From assembly GCF_030694325.1 (NCBI RefSeq), contig NZ_JAUXYO010000345.1, positions 1 through 36,654 of the forward strand: a stretch of DNA of 36,654 nucleotides. Direction: 5' to 3'. Position 1 is the stretch's first letter. Every line of letters begins with the position of its first letter. The translations under genes and the position numbers were made by a program. The DNA comes from Allobosea sp. Lineage in GTDB: Bacteria; Pseudomonadota; Alphaproteobacteria; Rhizobiales; Beijerinckiaceae. This document shows positions 8,010-15,615 of this stretch, piece after piece. The notes below the pieces were generated by a model, which was given only the letters and a program-made list of their open reading frames with translations, ran no database searches and had not been told where the DNA came from.

Positions 8010-9164
8010 TCAATTCCCCTTGGCCCGGCCGACCAGCCCGCGCGCCACGATCATCCGCATCACCTCGTTGGTGCCCTCGAGAATCTGGTGGACCCGAAGG
8101 TCGCGGACGATCTTCTCGATCCCGTAATCGGCGAGATAGCCGTAGCCGCCATGGATCTGTAGGGCGTCATTGGCGACGGTGAAGCCGGTATCGGTCGCGA
8201 CGCGCTTGGCCATCGCGCAGAGCTTCGTTGCGTCCAGCGTCTTCGCATCCAGCGCCGCCGCAGCCCGCCAGAGCAGGCTGCGCGCTGCCTCCAACTCCGT
8301 CGCCATGTCGGCGAGCTTGAACTGCAGCGCCTGGAAATCCGCGATGCGGGAGCCGAAGGCTTTGCGCTCGCTAGCATAGGCCAGCGCCTTGTCGAGCGCG
8401 CTTTGCGCGCCGCCGAGCGAGCAGGCCCCGATGTTGAGCCGCCCGCCATCGAGCCCTGCCATCGCGATCTTGAACCCGATGCCCTCGGGCCCGAGCCGGT
8501 TAGCGACGGGCACGCGGCAGTTCTCGAAGATCACGGCGCGCGTCGGCTGCGCGTTCCAGCCCATTTTCTTCTCGTTGGCACCGAAGGAGAGGCCGGGCGT
8601 GCCCTTCTCGACGACGAGTGTCGAAATCCCTGCGGGGCCCGCCTCGCCGGTGCGGACCATCACGACATAGAGATCGGAGACGCCGGCGCCCGAGATGAAC
8701 TGCTTCTGGCCGTCGAGGATGTAGTGGTCGCCGTCGAGGACCGCTTTCGTCTTCAAGGCCGCCGCGTCCGAACCCGCGCCGGGCTCCGTCAGGCAGTAGC
8801 TCGCCAGATGCTCCATCGTGCAGAGCTTCGGCAGAAAGGCCGCGCGCTGCTCGGCCGAGCCGTAGCGGTCGATCATCCAGGCGCACATGTTGTGGATCGA
8901 GATATAGGCCGCTACCGTCGGGCAGCCGGTCGAGAGCGCCTCGAAGATCAGCGCCGCATCGAGCCGCGTGAGGCCAGAGCCCCCGACATCATCGGCGATA
9001 TAGATGCCGCCCATGCCCAGCGCCGCCGCCTGGCGCATCTCGTCGACGGGGAAATGCTTCTCCTCGTCCCAGCGCATGGCGTTGGGCGCCAGCGTATCGG
9101 CGGCAAAGCCGAGCGCCATCTCCTGGATGGCGAGTTGATCTTCGGAGAGGGCGAAGGCGGTCAT
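8010..9164 (-). CDS. Acyl-CoA dehydrogenase, isobutyryl-CoA dehydrogenase type
   Basis: FAD-dependent alpha,beta-dehydrogenation of a short-chain acyl-CoA; isobutyryl-CoA is the likely substrate given the neighbouring mmsA and mmsB. The protein has 384 residues. Family signatures are [16 protein letters not shown], the region from FISGAG to LYVVMVRTG, and the ACAD8-like ending [21 protein letters not shown], where the Glu of LEGT (E363) is at the catalytic-base position. A GAGG site lies about 8 bases before ATG 9164, inside the end of vapC. The spacing to the vapC stop is only four bases, so its translation is probably coupled to the toxin gene. Substrate assignment rests on context. Confidence 0.9.
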   Translation of the reverse strand: MTAFALSEDQLAIQEMALGFAADTLAPNAMRWDEEKHFPVDEMRQAAALGMGGIYIADDVGGSGLTRLDAALIFEALSTGCPTVAAYISIHNMCAWMIDRYGSAEQRAAFLPKLCTMEHLASYCLTEPGAGSDAAALKTKAVLDGDHYILDGQKQFISGAGVSDLYVVMVRTGEAGPAGISTLVVEKGTPGLSFGANEKKMGWNAQPTRAVIFENCRVPVANRLGPEGIGFKIAMAGLDGGRLNIGACSLGGAQSALDKALAYASERKAFGSRIADFQALQFKLADMATELEAARSLLWRAAAALDAKTLDATKLCAMAKRVATDTGFTVANDALQIHGGYGYLADYGIEKIVRDLRVHQILEGTNEVMRMIVARGLVGRAKGN

Positions 9165-9168
9165 AGCG

Positions 9169-9576
9169 TCAGGCCTCGATCAGATGGATCAGACGGGCAT
9201 AGCCGGTGCCTGCGAGCTTGCGCGCGAACCGCGCATCGGAGGTGGCGAGGGGGGCCGAACGGCTCTCCGCCAGCGCAAGGAAAACGCAATCCGAGCACGG
9301 GTGTGACAGTTCGAGGGACAGTGCGAAAGCCTTGGGCATCAGGGGCGCGCTGTCTTCGATCTTCGGCAAGGATCCATTCGCCAATGCGTAGGCGGCGCGT
9401 GCATAATCCTCCGAGAGGTCTTTTCTTCGAACGGCCCTTGTCAGGGCGCCTGCCATTTCGACGAGGAGAATGTCTGGCGAACTCAGATTGTCGTTTGAGA
9501 AGAGCAATGATCGCGCCGCCCCGCTTCGTGGCCCGTCGACGACGGCATCGAACAGGACGCTGGTGTCGATGATCAC
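9169..9576 (-). CDS. vapC: VapC/FitB-like PIN-domain toxin ribonuclease
   Basis: Predicted Mg-dependent RNase toxin, 135 residues. The PIN-domain acidic residues are present: D4 (IIDTSVLFD), E40 (LLVEMAGAL), D96 ([10 protein letters not shown]) and D114 (TSDARFARK). The start is GTG 9576, which overlaps the antitoxin stop as GTGA (four bases), normal for coupled pairs. The gene lies on the same strand as, and between, mmsA and the acyl-CoA dehydrogenase. Its stop is four bases before the dehydrogenase ATG, so it appears to be physically part of the catabolic transcription unit. Confidence 0.9.
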   Translation of the reverse strand: MIIDTSVLFDAVVDGPRSGAARSLLFSNDNLSSPDILLVEMAGALTRAVRRKDLSEDYARAAYALANGSLPKIEDSAPLMPKAFALSLELSHPCSDCVFLALAESRSAPLATSDARFARKLAGTGYARLIHLIEA

Positions 9577-9833
9577 GAGTCGCCGCCACCGTTCGAGGAC
9601 ATTTCCTCTCGCACGGCGCGAACCATCTCGGCACCTGCCGTCTTGACCTTGGCGAAACCGTGTTCTCGCTCGAATCTCTCGAACAAGGCCTTCCGCTCGG
9701 AACCTGTGGGTGTGGCACCTCGGTTGAGGGCCAGGCTCGCCTCATGCTGAAGCGATGTGCCGTTGATCTCGGCCCTGTCCTTCAGCCTTTGCACGAGAGC
9801 CTCCTCGACATCGCGGATCAGCAGATTGCCCAT
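9573..9833 (-). CDS. vapB: VapB/FitA-like ribbon-helix-helix antitoxin
   Basis: An 86-residue antitoxin. The N-terminus GNLLIRDVEEALVQRLKDRA resembles the FitA/Arc-type ribbon-helix-helix DNA-binding domain, followed by NGTSLQHEASLALNRG. The C-terminal part (about 45-86) is the charged segment that binds and blocks the toxin in this family. ATG 9833 is preceded by GGAGG with a six-base spacer; that Shine-Dalgarno lies inside the proximal arm of a perfect 19-base inverted repeat (9836-9877). In Neisseria, FitA binds a 36-base inverted repeat upstream of fitAB, so autoregulation through this repeat is plausible. Confidence 0.88.
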   Translation of the reverse strand: MGNLLIRDVEEALVQRLKDRAEINGTSLQHEASLALNRGATPTGSERKALFERFEREHGFAKVKTAGAEMVRAVREEMSSNGGGDS

Positions 9834-9835
9834 GC

Positions 9836-9877
9836 CACGCCTCCCTTGCTATCAAAGATGATAGCAAGGGAGGCGTG
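9836..9877. promoter_or_regulatory. Perfect 19-base inverted repeat between mmsA and vapB (operator and/or SD-sequestering hairpin)
   Basis: Arms at 9836-9854 and 9859-9877 are perfectly complementary over 19 bases, with a four-base spacer. The element occupies 42 of the 49 bases between the mmsA stop (9883) and the vapB start (9833). On the minus strand the second arm contains AAGGGAGG, the vapB ribosome-binding site, and the first arm contains CCTCCCTT, which pairs with it. There is no T-tract after it, so it is not a standard terminator. It could act as DNA (antitoxin operator), as RNA (a hairpin hiding the vapB start), or both. Confidence 0.85.
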
Positions 9878-9882
9878 CATTC

Positions 9883-11379
9883 TCAACCCATCGTCGGGAT
9901 GACGAAGCTCGCGCCGTCCTTGATGCCGCTCGGCCAGCGCGCCGTCACCGTCTTGGTCTTGGTGTAGAAGCGGATCGAGTCCGGGCCGTGCTGGTTCAGG
10001 TCACCGAAGGAGGAGCGCTTCCAGCCGCCGAAGGTGTAATAGGCCAGCGGCACGGGGATCGGAACGTTGATGCCGACCATGCCGACCTGGACCTTCGAGG
10101 CGAAGTCGCGCGCCGCATCGCCGTCGCGGGTGAAGATCGCGGTTCCGTTGCCATATTCGTGGTCGTTGGTGAGCTTCAGCGCCTCGTCATAGCTCTCGGC
10201 GCGCAGCACGGAGAGCACGGGGCCGAAGATCTCCTCCTTGTAGATGCGCATGTCCTTGGTGACGTTGTCGAACAGGCAGCCGCCGACATAGAATCCGTTC
10301 TCATAGCCCTGCATCTTGAAGGCGCGGCCGTCCACGACGAGGCTCGCGCCCTCCTCGATGCCGGTGTCGACATAGGCCTTGATCTTCTCCATCGCCGCCT
10401 TGGTCACAACCGGGCCGTAATCGGCCGATGCGTCGGTCGAAGGGCCGATCTTCAGGCTCTCGACCCGCGGGATCAGGCGCTTCACCAGCTCGTCGGCGGT
10501 GGCCTTGCCGACCGGAACAGCGACCGAGATCGCCATGCAGCGCTCGCCGGCCGAGCCATAGCCGGCGCCGATCAGCGCGTCGACCGCCTGGTCCATGTCG
10601 GCGTCGGGCATGATGATCATGTGGTTCTTGGCGCCGCCGAAGCACTGCACGCGCTTACCGTTGGCGCAGCCACGGGCGTAGATGTACTCGGCGATCGGGG
10701 TCGACCCGACGAAACCGACGGCCTTGATGTCGGGGTCGTCGAGGATGGCGTCGACCGCTTCCTTGTCGCCGTTGACGACGTTGAGGATGCCGGGAGGCCC
10801 GCCCGCCTCGATGAACAGTTCGGCCAGGCGCATCGGCACGCCCGGGTCGCGCTCGGAAGGCTTCAGGATGAAGGCGTTGCCGCAGGCTATTGCCGGGCCG
10901 AGCTTCCAGAGCGGAATCATCGCCGGGAAGTTGAACGGGGTGATGCCGGCGCAGACGCCGAGCGGCTGGCGCAGCGAATAGATGTCGATGCCGGGGCCGG
11001 CGCCGTCGGTGAACTCGCCCTTCATCAGGTTGGGCACGCCGAGCGAGAACTCGACCACCTCGACTCCGCGCTGGATGTCGCCCTTGGCGTCGGGAATGGT
11101 CTTGCCGTGCTCGCGGGCGAGCAGTTCGGCCAATTCGTCATTGTTCTGTGCGATCAGGTCGAGGAACTTCATCAGCACGCGGGCACGGCGCTGCGGGTTG
11201 ACCGCAGCCCATTTCGGCTGCGCCTCGGCGGCGTTTTCCACGGCGGTGCGCAACTCGGCGGCCGAGGCCAGCGCGACCTTGCCGATGACCGTCCCGTCCA
11301 TCGGCTGGTAGATGTCGGCGGTACGGCCCGAGGTGCCGGCGACATGCTTGCCGCCGATGAAATGCCCAACCTGACGCAT
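9883..11379 (-). CDS. mmsA: CoA-acylating methylmalonate-semialdehyde dehydrogenase
   Basis: Converts methylmalonate semialdehyde, NAD and CoA to propionyl-CoA, CO2 and NADH in valine (and possibly inositol) catabolism. The protein has 498 residues, normal for MmsA. Key features are FNFPAMIPLWKLGPAIACGN at 149-168, the CFGGAKNHMII region at 246-256 (Asn replaces the ALDH general-base Glu, a hallmark of CoA-dependent members), and the nucleophile C281 in GERCMAIS. ATG 11379 is preceded by GGGGAGG. It is divergent from a LysR gene and heads a string of minus-strand genes: mmsA, vapB, vapC, acyl-CoA dehydrogenase. Confidence 0.95.
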   Translation of the reverse strand: MRQVGHFIGGKHVAGTSGRTADIYQPMDGTVIGKVALASAAELRTAVENAAEAQPKWAAVNPQRRARVLMKFLDLIAQNNDELAELLAREHGKTIPDAKGDIQRGVEVVEFSLGVPNLMKGEFTDGAGPGIDIYSLRQPLGVCAGITPFNFPAMIPLWKLGPAIACGNAFILKPSERDPGVPMRLAELFIEAGGPPGILNVVNGDKEAVDAILDDPDIKAVGFVGSTPIAEYIYARGCANGKRVQCFGGAKNHMIIMPDADMDQAVDALIGAGYGSAGERCMAISVAVPVGKATADELVKRLIPRVESLKIGPSTDASADYGPVVTKAAMEKIKAYVDTGIEEGASLVVDGRAFKMQGYENGFYVGGCLFDNVTKDMRIYKEEIFGPVLSVLRAESYDEALKLTNDHEYGNGTAIFTRDGDAARDFASKVQVGMVGINVPIPVPLAYYTFGGWKRSSFGDLNQHGPDSIRFYTKTKTVTARWPSGIKDGASFVIPTMG

Positions 11380-11395
11380 CGCGTCCTCCCCTACC

Positions 11396-11433
11396 AATGG
11401 TGATGTCTCGAACTGGTGGTCACCACTACCATT
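11396..11433. promoter_or_regulatory. Candidate LysR operator in the mmsA/lysR divergent gap
   Basis: In the 126-base gap between mmsA and the LysR gene, AATGGT (11396-11401) and ACCATT (11428-11433) form the outer arms of an inverted repeat. Inside it lies a second, perfect 11-base palindrome, GTGGTCACCAC (11416-11426). LysR regulators usually bind such interrupted dyads between divergent genes. Regulation of mmsA by this protein is inference. Confidence 0.35.
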
Positions 11434-11505
11434 CACGTTTGTGCACGGCTATAGCGACGTTGGACGAAGCGGCGTGCGGAAAAGCAAATATCGGGGAGCG
11501 TGGTG

Positions 11506-12432
11506 ATGGAGCGGTTCGACTGGGACGATCTGCGGTTCTTCCTCGCGGTCGCGCGTTCCGGCCGCCTGACGGCCGCGGCCCGCCGGCTTGGGGCCGATCA
11601 TGCCACGGTCTCGCGCCGCATTACCTCCCTGGAGGAATCGCTCAAGGCCAAGCTCTTCGAGCGCCGGCCTCAGGGCTACACGCTGACCGCTCATGGCGAG
11701 CGCCTGCTCGCCCGCGCCGAAAGCATGGAGACCGATGCACTCGCGATCCAGAGCGACATCGGCGGTGCCGACATGGTGCTGGCCGGCACCGTCCGCATCG
11801 GCGCGCCCGATGGCTTCGGCACCGCCTTCCTGGCGCCGCGCCTCGCCAAGCTCGCCAGCGCCTATCCGGGCCTCGAACTCCAGCTCATCGCCATGCCGCG
11901 CCTGCTCTCGCTATCGAAGCGCGAGGCCGATGTCGCGATCACGCTCGCCCCGCCCAAGGAGGGCAAGGTCGTGGCCCGCAAGCTCTCGGACTATCGCCTC
12001 GGCCTCTACGCCAGCCGCGATTATCTCGATGCGATGCCGCCGGTCACGAATCCCGATGACCTCTTCGCTCATCGCATCGTCGGCTATATCGACGACCTGA
12101 TCTTCACGCCCGAGCTCGATTATCTCGACGAGATCGCCAAGGGTCTGCGCGCCCAGGTGCAGAGTTCGAGCGTGCTGGCGCAGATGAACGCCGTCATCGC
12201 CGGGGCCGGCATTGGCGTCATCCACCATTTCATGGCGGAGGGAGAGCCGCGCCTCGTGCCGGTGCTGCCCGAAACCGTCTCGATCACGCGCTCCTTCTGG
12301 CTCCTCGTCCATGCCGATCTCAAGGACGTGGCCCGGGTTCGCGCAATCGTCGATTTCCTCGTGCGCGAGGCCAAGGTGAGCCGCGCCCTGCTGATGGGCG
12401 AGGCGCAGGCCTCCCTACTCGCTCAGGCCTGA
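11506..12432 (+). CDS. LysR-family transcriptional regulator (probable regulator of mmsA cluster)
   Basis: A 308-residue LysR-type regulator. The winged HTH is at about 5-64 (DDLRFFLAVARSGRLTAAAR, then ATVSRRITSLEESLKAKLFE). A periplasmic-binding-protein-like effector domain follows from about residue 90. I chose ATG 11506 because GGGGAG lies seven bases upstream; GTG codons at 11500 and 11503 are alternatives in the same frame. Divergent placement next to mmsA suggests it controls valine/isobutyrate catabolism; the inducer is unknown. Its end overlaps the convergent GGDEF gene by 10 bases. Confidence 0.88.
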   Translation: MERFDWDDLRFFLAVARSGRLTAAARRLGADHATVSRRITSLEESLKAKLFERRPQGYTLTAHGERLLARAESMETDALAIQSDIGGADMVLAGTVRIGAPDGFGTAFLAPRLAKLASAYPGLELQLIAMPRLLSLSKREADVAITLAPPKEGKVVARKLSDYRLGLYASRDYLDAMPPVTNPDDLFAHRIVGYIDDLIFTPELDYLDEIAKGLRAQVQSSSVLAQMNAVIAGAGIGVIHHFMAEGEPRLVPVLPETVSITRSFWLLVHADLKDVARVRAIVDFLVREAKVSRALLMGEAQASLLAQA

Positions 12433-13721
12433 ATACGGTTTCGCCCGGCCTGCTTGGCGGCGTAGAGCGCCCGGTCGGCGTTGCGCAGGGCGACATCGAG
12501 GCTGTCGCGAGCCGAGATCTCGGCCAGCCCGATCGACACCGTCAGCCCGAGCATGAGCGGCCCGACCGCCATGGGGCGCTCGGCGATGCCGGCCCGGATG
12601 GCGTCGGCCAGGCTGCCGGCGTTGCTCTGGTCCAAGCCGGGCAGGAGGAGGGCGAATTCCTCGCCGCCGAGCCTCGCCAGCAAATGGGGCCGGCCCGCGA
12701 GCGCCTCGCCGAGCTCGGCAGAGAACACGCGCAAAGCCTCGTCGCCCGCATCATGGCCATGCTCGTCATTGAGCCGCTTGAAGTGATCGATATCGAGGAT
12801 GGCGACGCAGGTCGGCTGCTCGCTCCGCCGCGCCTCGGCGATCATCTTCGGGCCGCGCTCGAAGAAATAGCGCCGGTTGAACAGCCCGGTCAGATAATCG
12901 CGCCAGGCGAGGTCGTGAAGCTGGCGCATCCGCAGCAACGTCTCGGCGTTCGACGCGATGCGGCATTGCAGCTCTTCGAGAACGAAGGGCCGCGAGATGA
13001 AATCATGCGCGCCGGCCTTGAGGAAGCCTGCCGAGATCGCCCGGTCGGTCGAGGAGGAGATGCCGATGACGCGGACCTGCTCGGCTGAATAGCGCCTGCG
13101 GATGCGGCGCGCGAGTTCGAACCCGTCCATGTCCGGCATGTTGTAGTCGGATACGACGAGCCTGATGTCCTGATCTTTCTCCAGCATCGTCAGCGCATCG
13201 GCGCCCGAGCCGACCTCGACCACCGTGTATTGCTGGCTCGTCAGCATCTGCGCCAGCAGCCGGCGCGTGGTGGTCATGTCGTCGACCACGAGAATCCGCG
13301 TCTCGCGATTGGTCAGCGCACGCTTGACCGATCCGACGAGATTGCCGAGCGCGAATTCGGAATCCTTCAGCACATAGTCGAACACCTCGCGCTCCATGAT
13401 GCGGGCGCGCGTCGCCGCATTGAAGGTTCCGGTGAAGACGATGGTGGGAATGCCGTGGCTGACGGTCCAGTCCAGCGCCTCGCCATCGGGTGCGTCGGGC
13501 AGGTTGAGGTCCACGACCGCGATCGCATAGCCCTCCTGATCCTTCAGGATGGCGCTGCTCAGGTCCTTGAGGCAGGCGCAGCTCGTGACCTTCAGCCCCG
13601 TCTCGGCCTCGATCATCTGACGCAGCGCGATGGCGAAGGTCTTCGAATCCTCGACGACCAGGACCCTGCGCCTGTCTTGCGGACGGAAGAGAGGCTGCCT
13701 TTCCGCTGTACGCTCATTCAT
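12423..13721 (-). CDS. Response regulator with two receiver domains and a GGDEF (diguanylate cyclase) domain, PleD-like
   Basis: Predicted c-di-GMP synthase controlled by phosphorylation, 432 residues. REC1 spans about 19-137 with phospho-acceptor D71 (VVDLNLPD), acidic E24/D25 and K119. REC2 spans about 142-257 with D147/D148 and acceptor D192 (SDYNMPDMDG). At the usual REC lysine (normally KPF) REC2 has R244 (SRPF). The GGDEF domain spans about 270-432 with the active-site GGEEF at 352-356 and an intact LTGLFNRRYF at 277-286. The inhibitory I-site RxxD expected five residues before GGEEF is absent (GRPH there), so product inhibition by that route is unlikely. No histidine kinase lies beside it. 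ATG 13721 has AGGA upstream. Confidence 0.9.
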   Translation of the reverse strand: MNERTAERQPLFRPQDRRRVLVVEDSKTFAIALRQMIEAETGLKVTSCACLKDLSSAILKDQEGYAIAVVDLNLPDAPDGEALDWTVSHGIPTIVFTGTFNAATRARIMEREVFDYVLKDSEFALGNLVGSVKRALTNRETRILVVDDMTTTRRLLAQMLTSQQYTVVEVGSGADALTMLEKDQDIRLVVSDYNMPDMDGFELARRIRRRYSAEQVRVIGISSSTDRAISAGFLKAGAHDFISRPFVLEELQCRIASNAETLLRMRQLHDLAWRDYLTGLFNRRYFFERGPKMIAEARRSEQPTCVAILDIDHFKRLNDEHGHDAGDEALRVFSAELGEALAGRPHLLARLGGEEFALLLPGLDQSNAGSLADAIRAGIAERPMAVGPLMLGLTVSIGLAEISARDSLDVALRNADRALYAAKQAGRNRIQA

Positions 13722-13869
13722 CGGCTGGTCCTGGCAGGCATGGGCCCACGCATCTGCCGTAACGTCATGATCGGACTGGGCATTTCGGCAGCGGCGCGCC
13801 GCCAAGCTCTACCCCTGATAGAGTTAACGGGATGTTGCCGCGTCGGGCGACGTCCGCATGGCGGTCCCG

Positions 13870-15615
13870 TCAGATGCGCCAGGGCAGGACGTTTCCGGGA
13901 AGCCGCTTCGCCAGCAGGTCGAGAACGAGCATCGCGGCGAGGATCACCAGGGAGGCGCTGATCGCCACCGCCGCAGCTTCGCCGGCGAGACCGGCTTCCT
14001 TCAGCGAGAACAGCACCACGCCCAGTGTCTCCGTGCCCGAGGACCATAGCAGCGCCGAGACGGTCAGCTCGTTGAAGGCGACCAGAAACACCATCAGCGC
14101 GCTGACCATGGCGGCCGGCGCCAGGATCGGTGCCACGATGAAGCGCAGCATCTGCCAGAGCGTGACGCCGTCGAGCTTGGCGGCTTCCTCGTGATGGGCC
14201 TCGATCTGGGCCATCGCCGCCAGCGGCGCTTTCAGGGCGAGCGGCAGGAAGCGCGCCAGATAGGCGAAGAGGATGATGAAAGGCGTCGCGTAGATGCTGA
14301 CGCCCAGAAGCGGCAGAGGCTTCAGGAACATCAGGATGCAGGCGATGGCGAGCACGACGCCGGGCAGCGCATAGGGCAGCTCGATCACCGCCTCGACGAT
14401 GCGCCTCGAGCGACCCATCCGCCGCTCCAGCGCATAGGCGAAGGCGATCGCCACGAAGGCGAGGATCACCGCGGCGCTGCCGGCGAAGAGGAAGGAGTTG
14501 CGGAAGGCCCGCACCGTCACATCCTGCCGCAGCAGCACTTCCGCGAACTTGTCGAGGGTCAGGCTCTGCCAGCTGAGCGGGACGCCGAGCGCCGGCGTCA
14601 GCGCCTCTGCAAACAGAGCCAGGAACGGCAGACCGAGCTTGACCGCCAGCAGCAGGATGAGGCCGCCGAGCACGAACGGACGGGCCCGCCCGAGCGTCCA
14701 GAACGGCTCCAGCGGGCGTTCGATCTCGACCTTGCCGCCGGCCCGGCGGGTCGCCAGCATGCCGGCCGCGATGCCGACGGCCGCCACGAGTGCGACGAGG
14801 ATCGACAGCGCCGCGGCATCGGGCAGGCCCGCGGGGCCGAAGCTCGACAGCCGTCGATAGATCAGTGTCGGCAGCGTCAGATAGTTGACCGGCAGGCCCA
14901 GCAGCGCCGGAATGCCGAAATTGCCCACGCCCGCCACGAAGGCGAGCAGCGCCGCTGCGATGATCTGCGGCCGCAGCACCGGCAGGAGGATGCGCGAGAT
15001 GATGGTCGCGGGGCCTGCGCCCTCCATCTGGGCGGCTTCGATCAGCGAATGCGGCACGCTGCGCAGGCCGGTCCAGAGCGTGATCGCCACCAGCGGGGCG
15101 TGATGCAGCGCCATCACGAGCGCGATGCCGCCACGCCCCAACAGAGGGTTGGGCGTGCCGGGTGCCGGCGAGAGGCCGAAGAGCGCAAGGATCGGCGAAT
15201 GCGGCGCCAGCAGGCTGAGGAAGGCGAGAGCCGCGACCTGTGGCGCGATCATCATCGAGAAGACGAGCGAGAACGCGATGATCCTCTTGCCGCGCAGATC
15301 GGTGACGGCGAGCAGAATAGCGGCCGTGCCGCCGATCAGCAGCGCGCCGATCGCCGAGAGCCCGGCTGTCTCGAGGGTATGCAGCGTCGCGTTGACGGCC
15401 GCCCGGCTGCCGATTTCCGCCAGTGCCGCCTCGGGCGAAAACTGCCAGCCCGGTGCGAAGGCCGCTGCTGCCAGCCGCAGGAAAGGCAGCCCGCCCAGCA
15501 GGATCGCGCAGGCGGCCACCATGACCGGCAGGCCGAGGCCGGCCGGGACAGCGAGGCCCCGCCAGGACGGGCGGGGCCTTGCCGTCTGCCAGCCGGGATG
15601 GGCGGCGAGCGTCAC
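13870..15615 (-). CDS. Iron-type ABC transporter permease, two fused permease domains (FbpB/SfuB-like)
   Basis: Inner-membrane permease of 581 residues with two binding-protein-dependent permease domains in one chain, as in FbpB/SfuB. Each half has about six membrane segments and its own EAA loop, EAAQMEGAGPATIISRILLP in the first and EEAAKLDGVTLWQMLRFIVAP in the second; these loops contact the ATPase. The start is GTG 15615, overlapping the binding-protein stop as GTGA, so the two are translationally coupled. No ATPase gene follows: the next gene downstream on this strand is the GGDEF protein 148 bases away. Ferric iron is the commonest substrate for the family, but phosphonate, thiamine or polyamine relatives cannot be excluded. 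Confidence 0.88.
   Translation of the reverse strand: MTLAAHPGWQTARPRPSWRGLAVPAGLGLPVMVAACAILLGGLPFLRLAAAAFAPGWQFSPEAALAEIGSRAAVNATLHTLETAGLSAIGALLIGGTAAILLAVTDLRGKRIIAFSLVFSMMIAPQVAALAFLSLLAPHSPILALFGLSPAPGTPNPLLGRGGIALVMALHHAPLVAITLWTGLRSVPHSLIEAAQMEGAGPATIISRILLPVLRPQIIAAALLAFVAGVGNFGIPALLGLPVNYLTLPTLIYRRLSSFGPAGLPDAAALSILVALVAAVGIAAGMLATRRAGGKVEIERPLEPFWTLGRARPFVLGGLILLLAVKLGLPFLALFAEALTPALGVPLSWQSLTLDKFAEVLLRQDVTVRAFRNSFLFAGSAAVILAFVAIAFAYALERRMGRSRRIVEAVIELPYALPGVVLAIACILMFLKPLPLLGVSIYATPFIILFAYLARFLPLALKAPLAAMAQIEAHHEEAAKLDGVTLWQMLRFIVAPILAPAAMVSALMVFLVAFNELTVSALLWSSGTETLGVVLFSLKEAGLAGEAAAVAISASLVILAAMLVLDLLAKRLPGNVLPWRI

Noticed and set aside
9836-9877. Reading the mmsA-vapB inverted repeat as an intrinsic terminator
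   Set aside because: No T-tract follows on either strand, and the repeat overlaps the vapB ribosome-binding site, so termination would remove the next gene's start.
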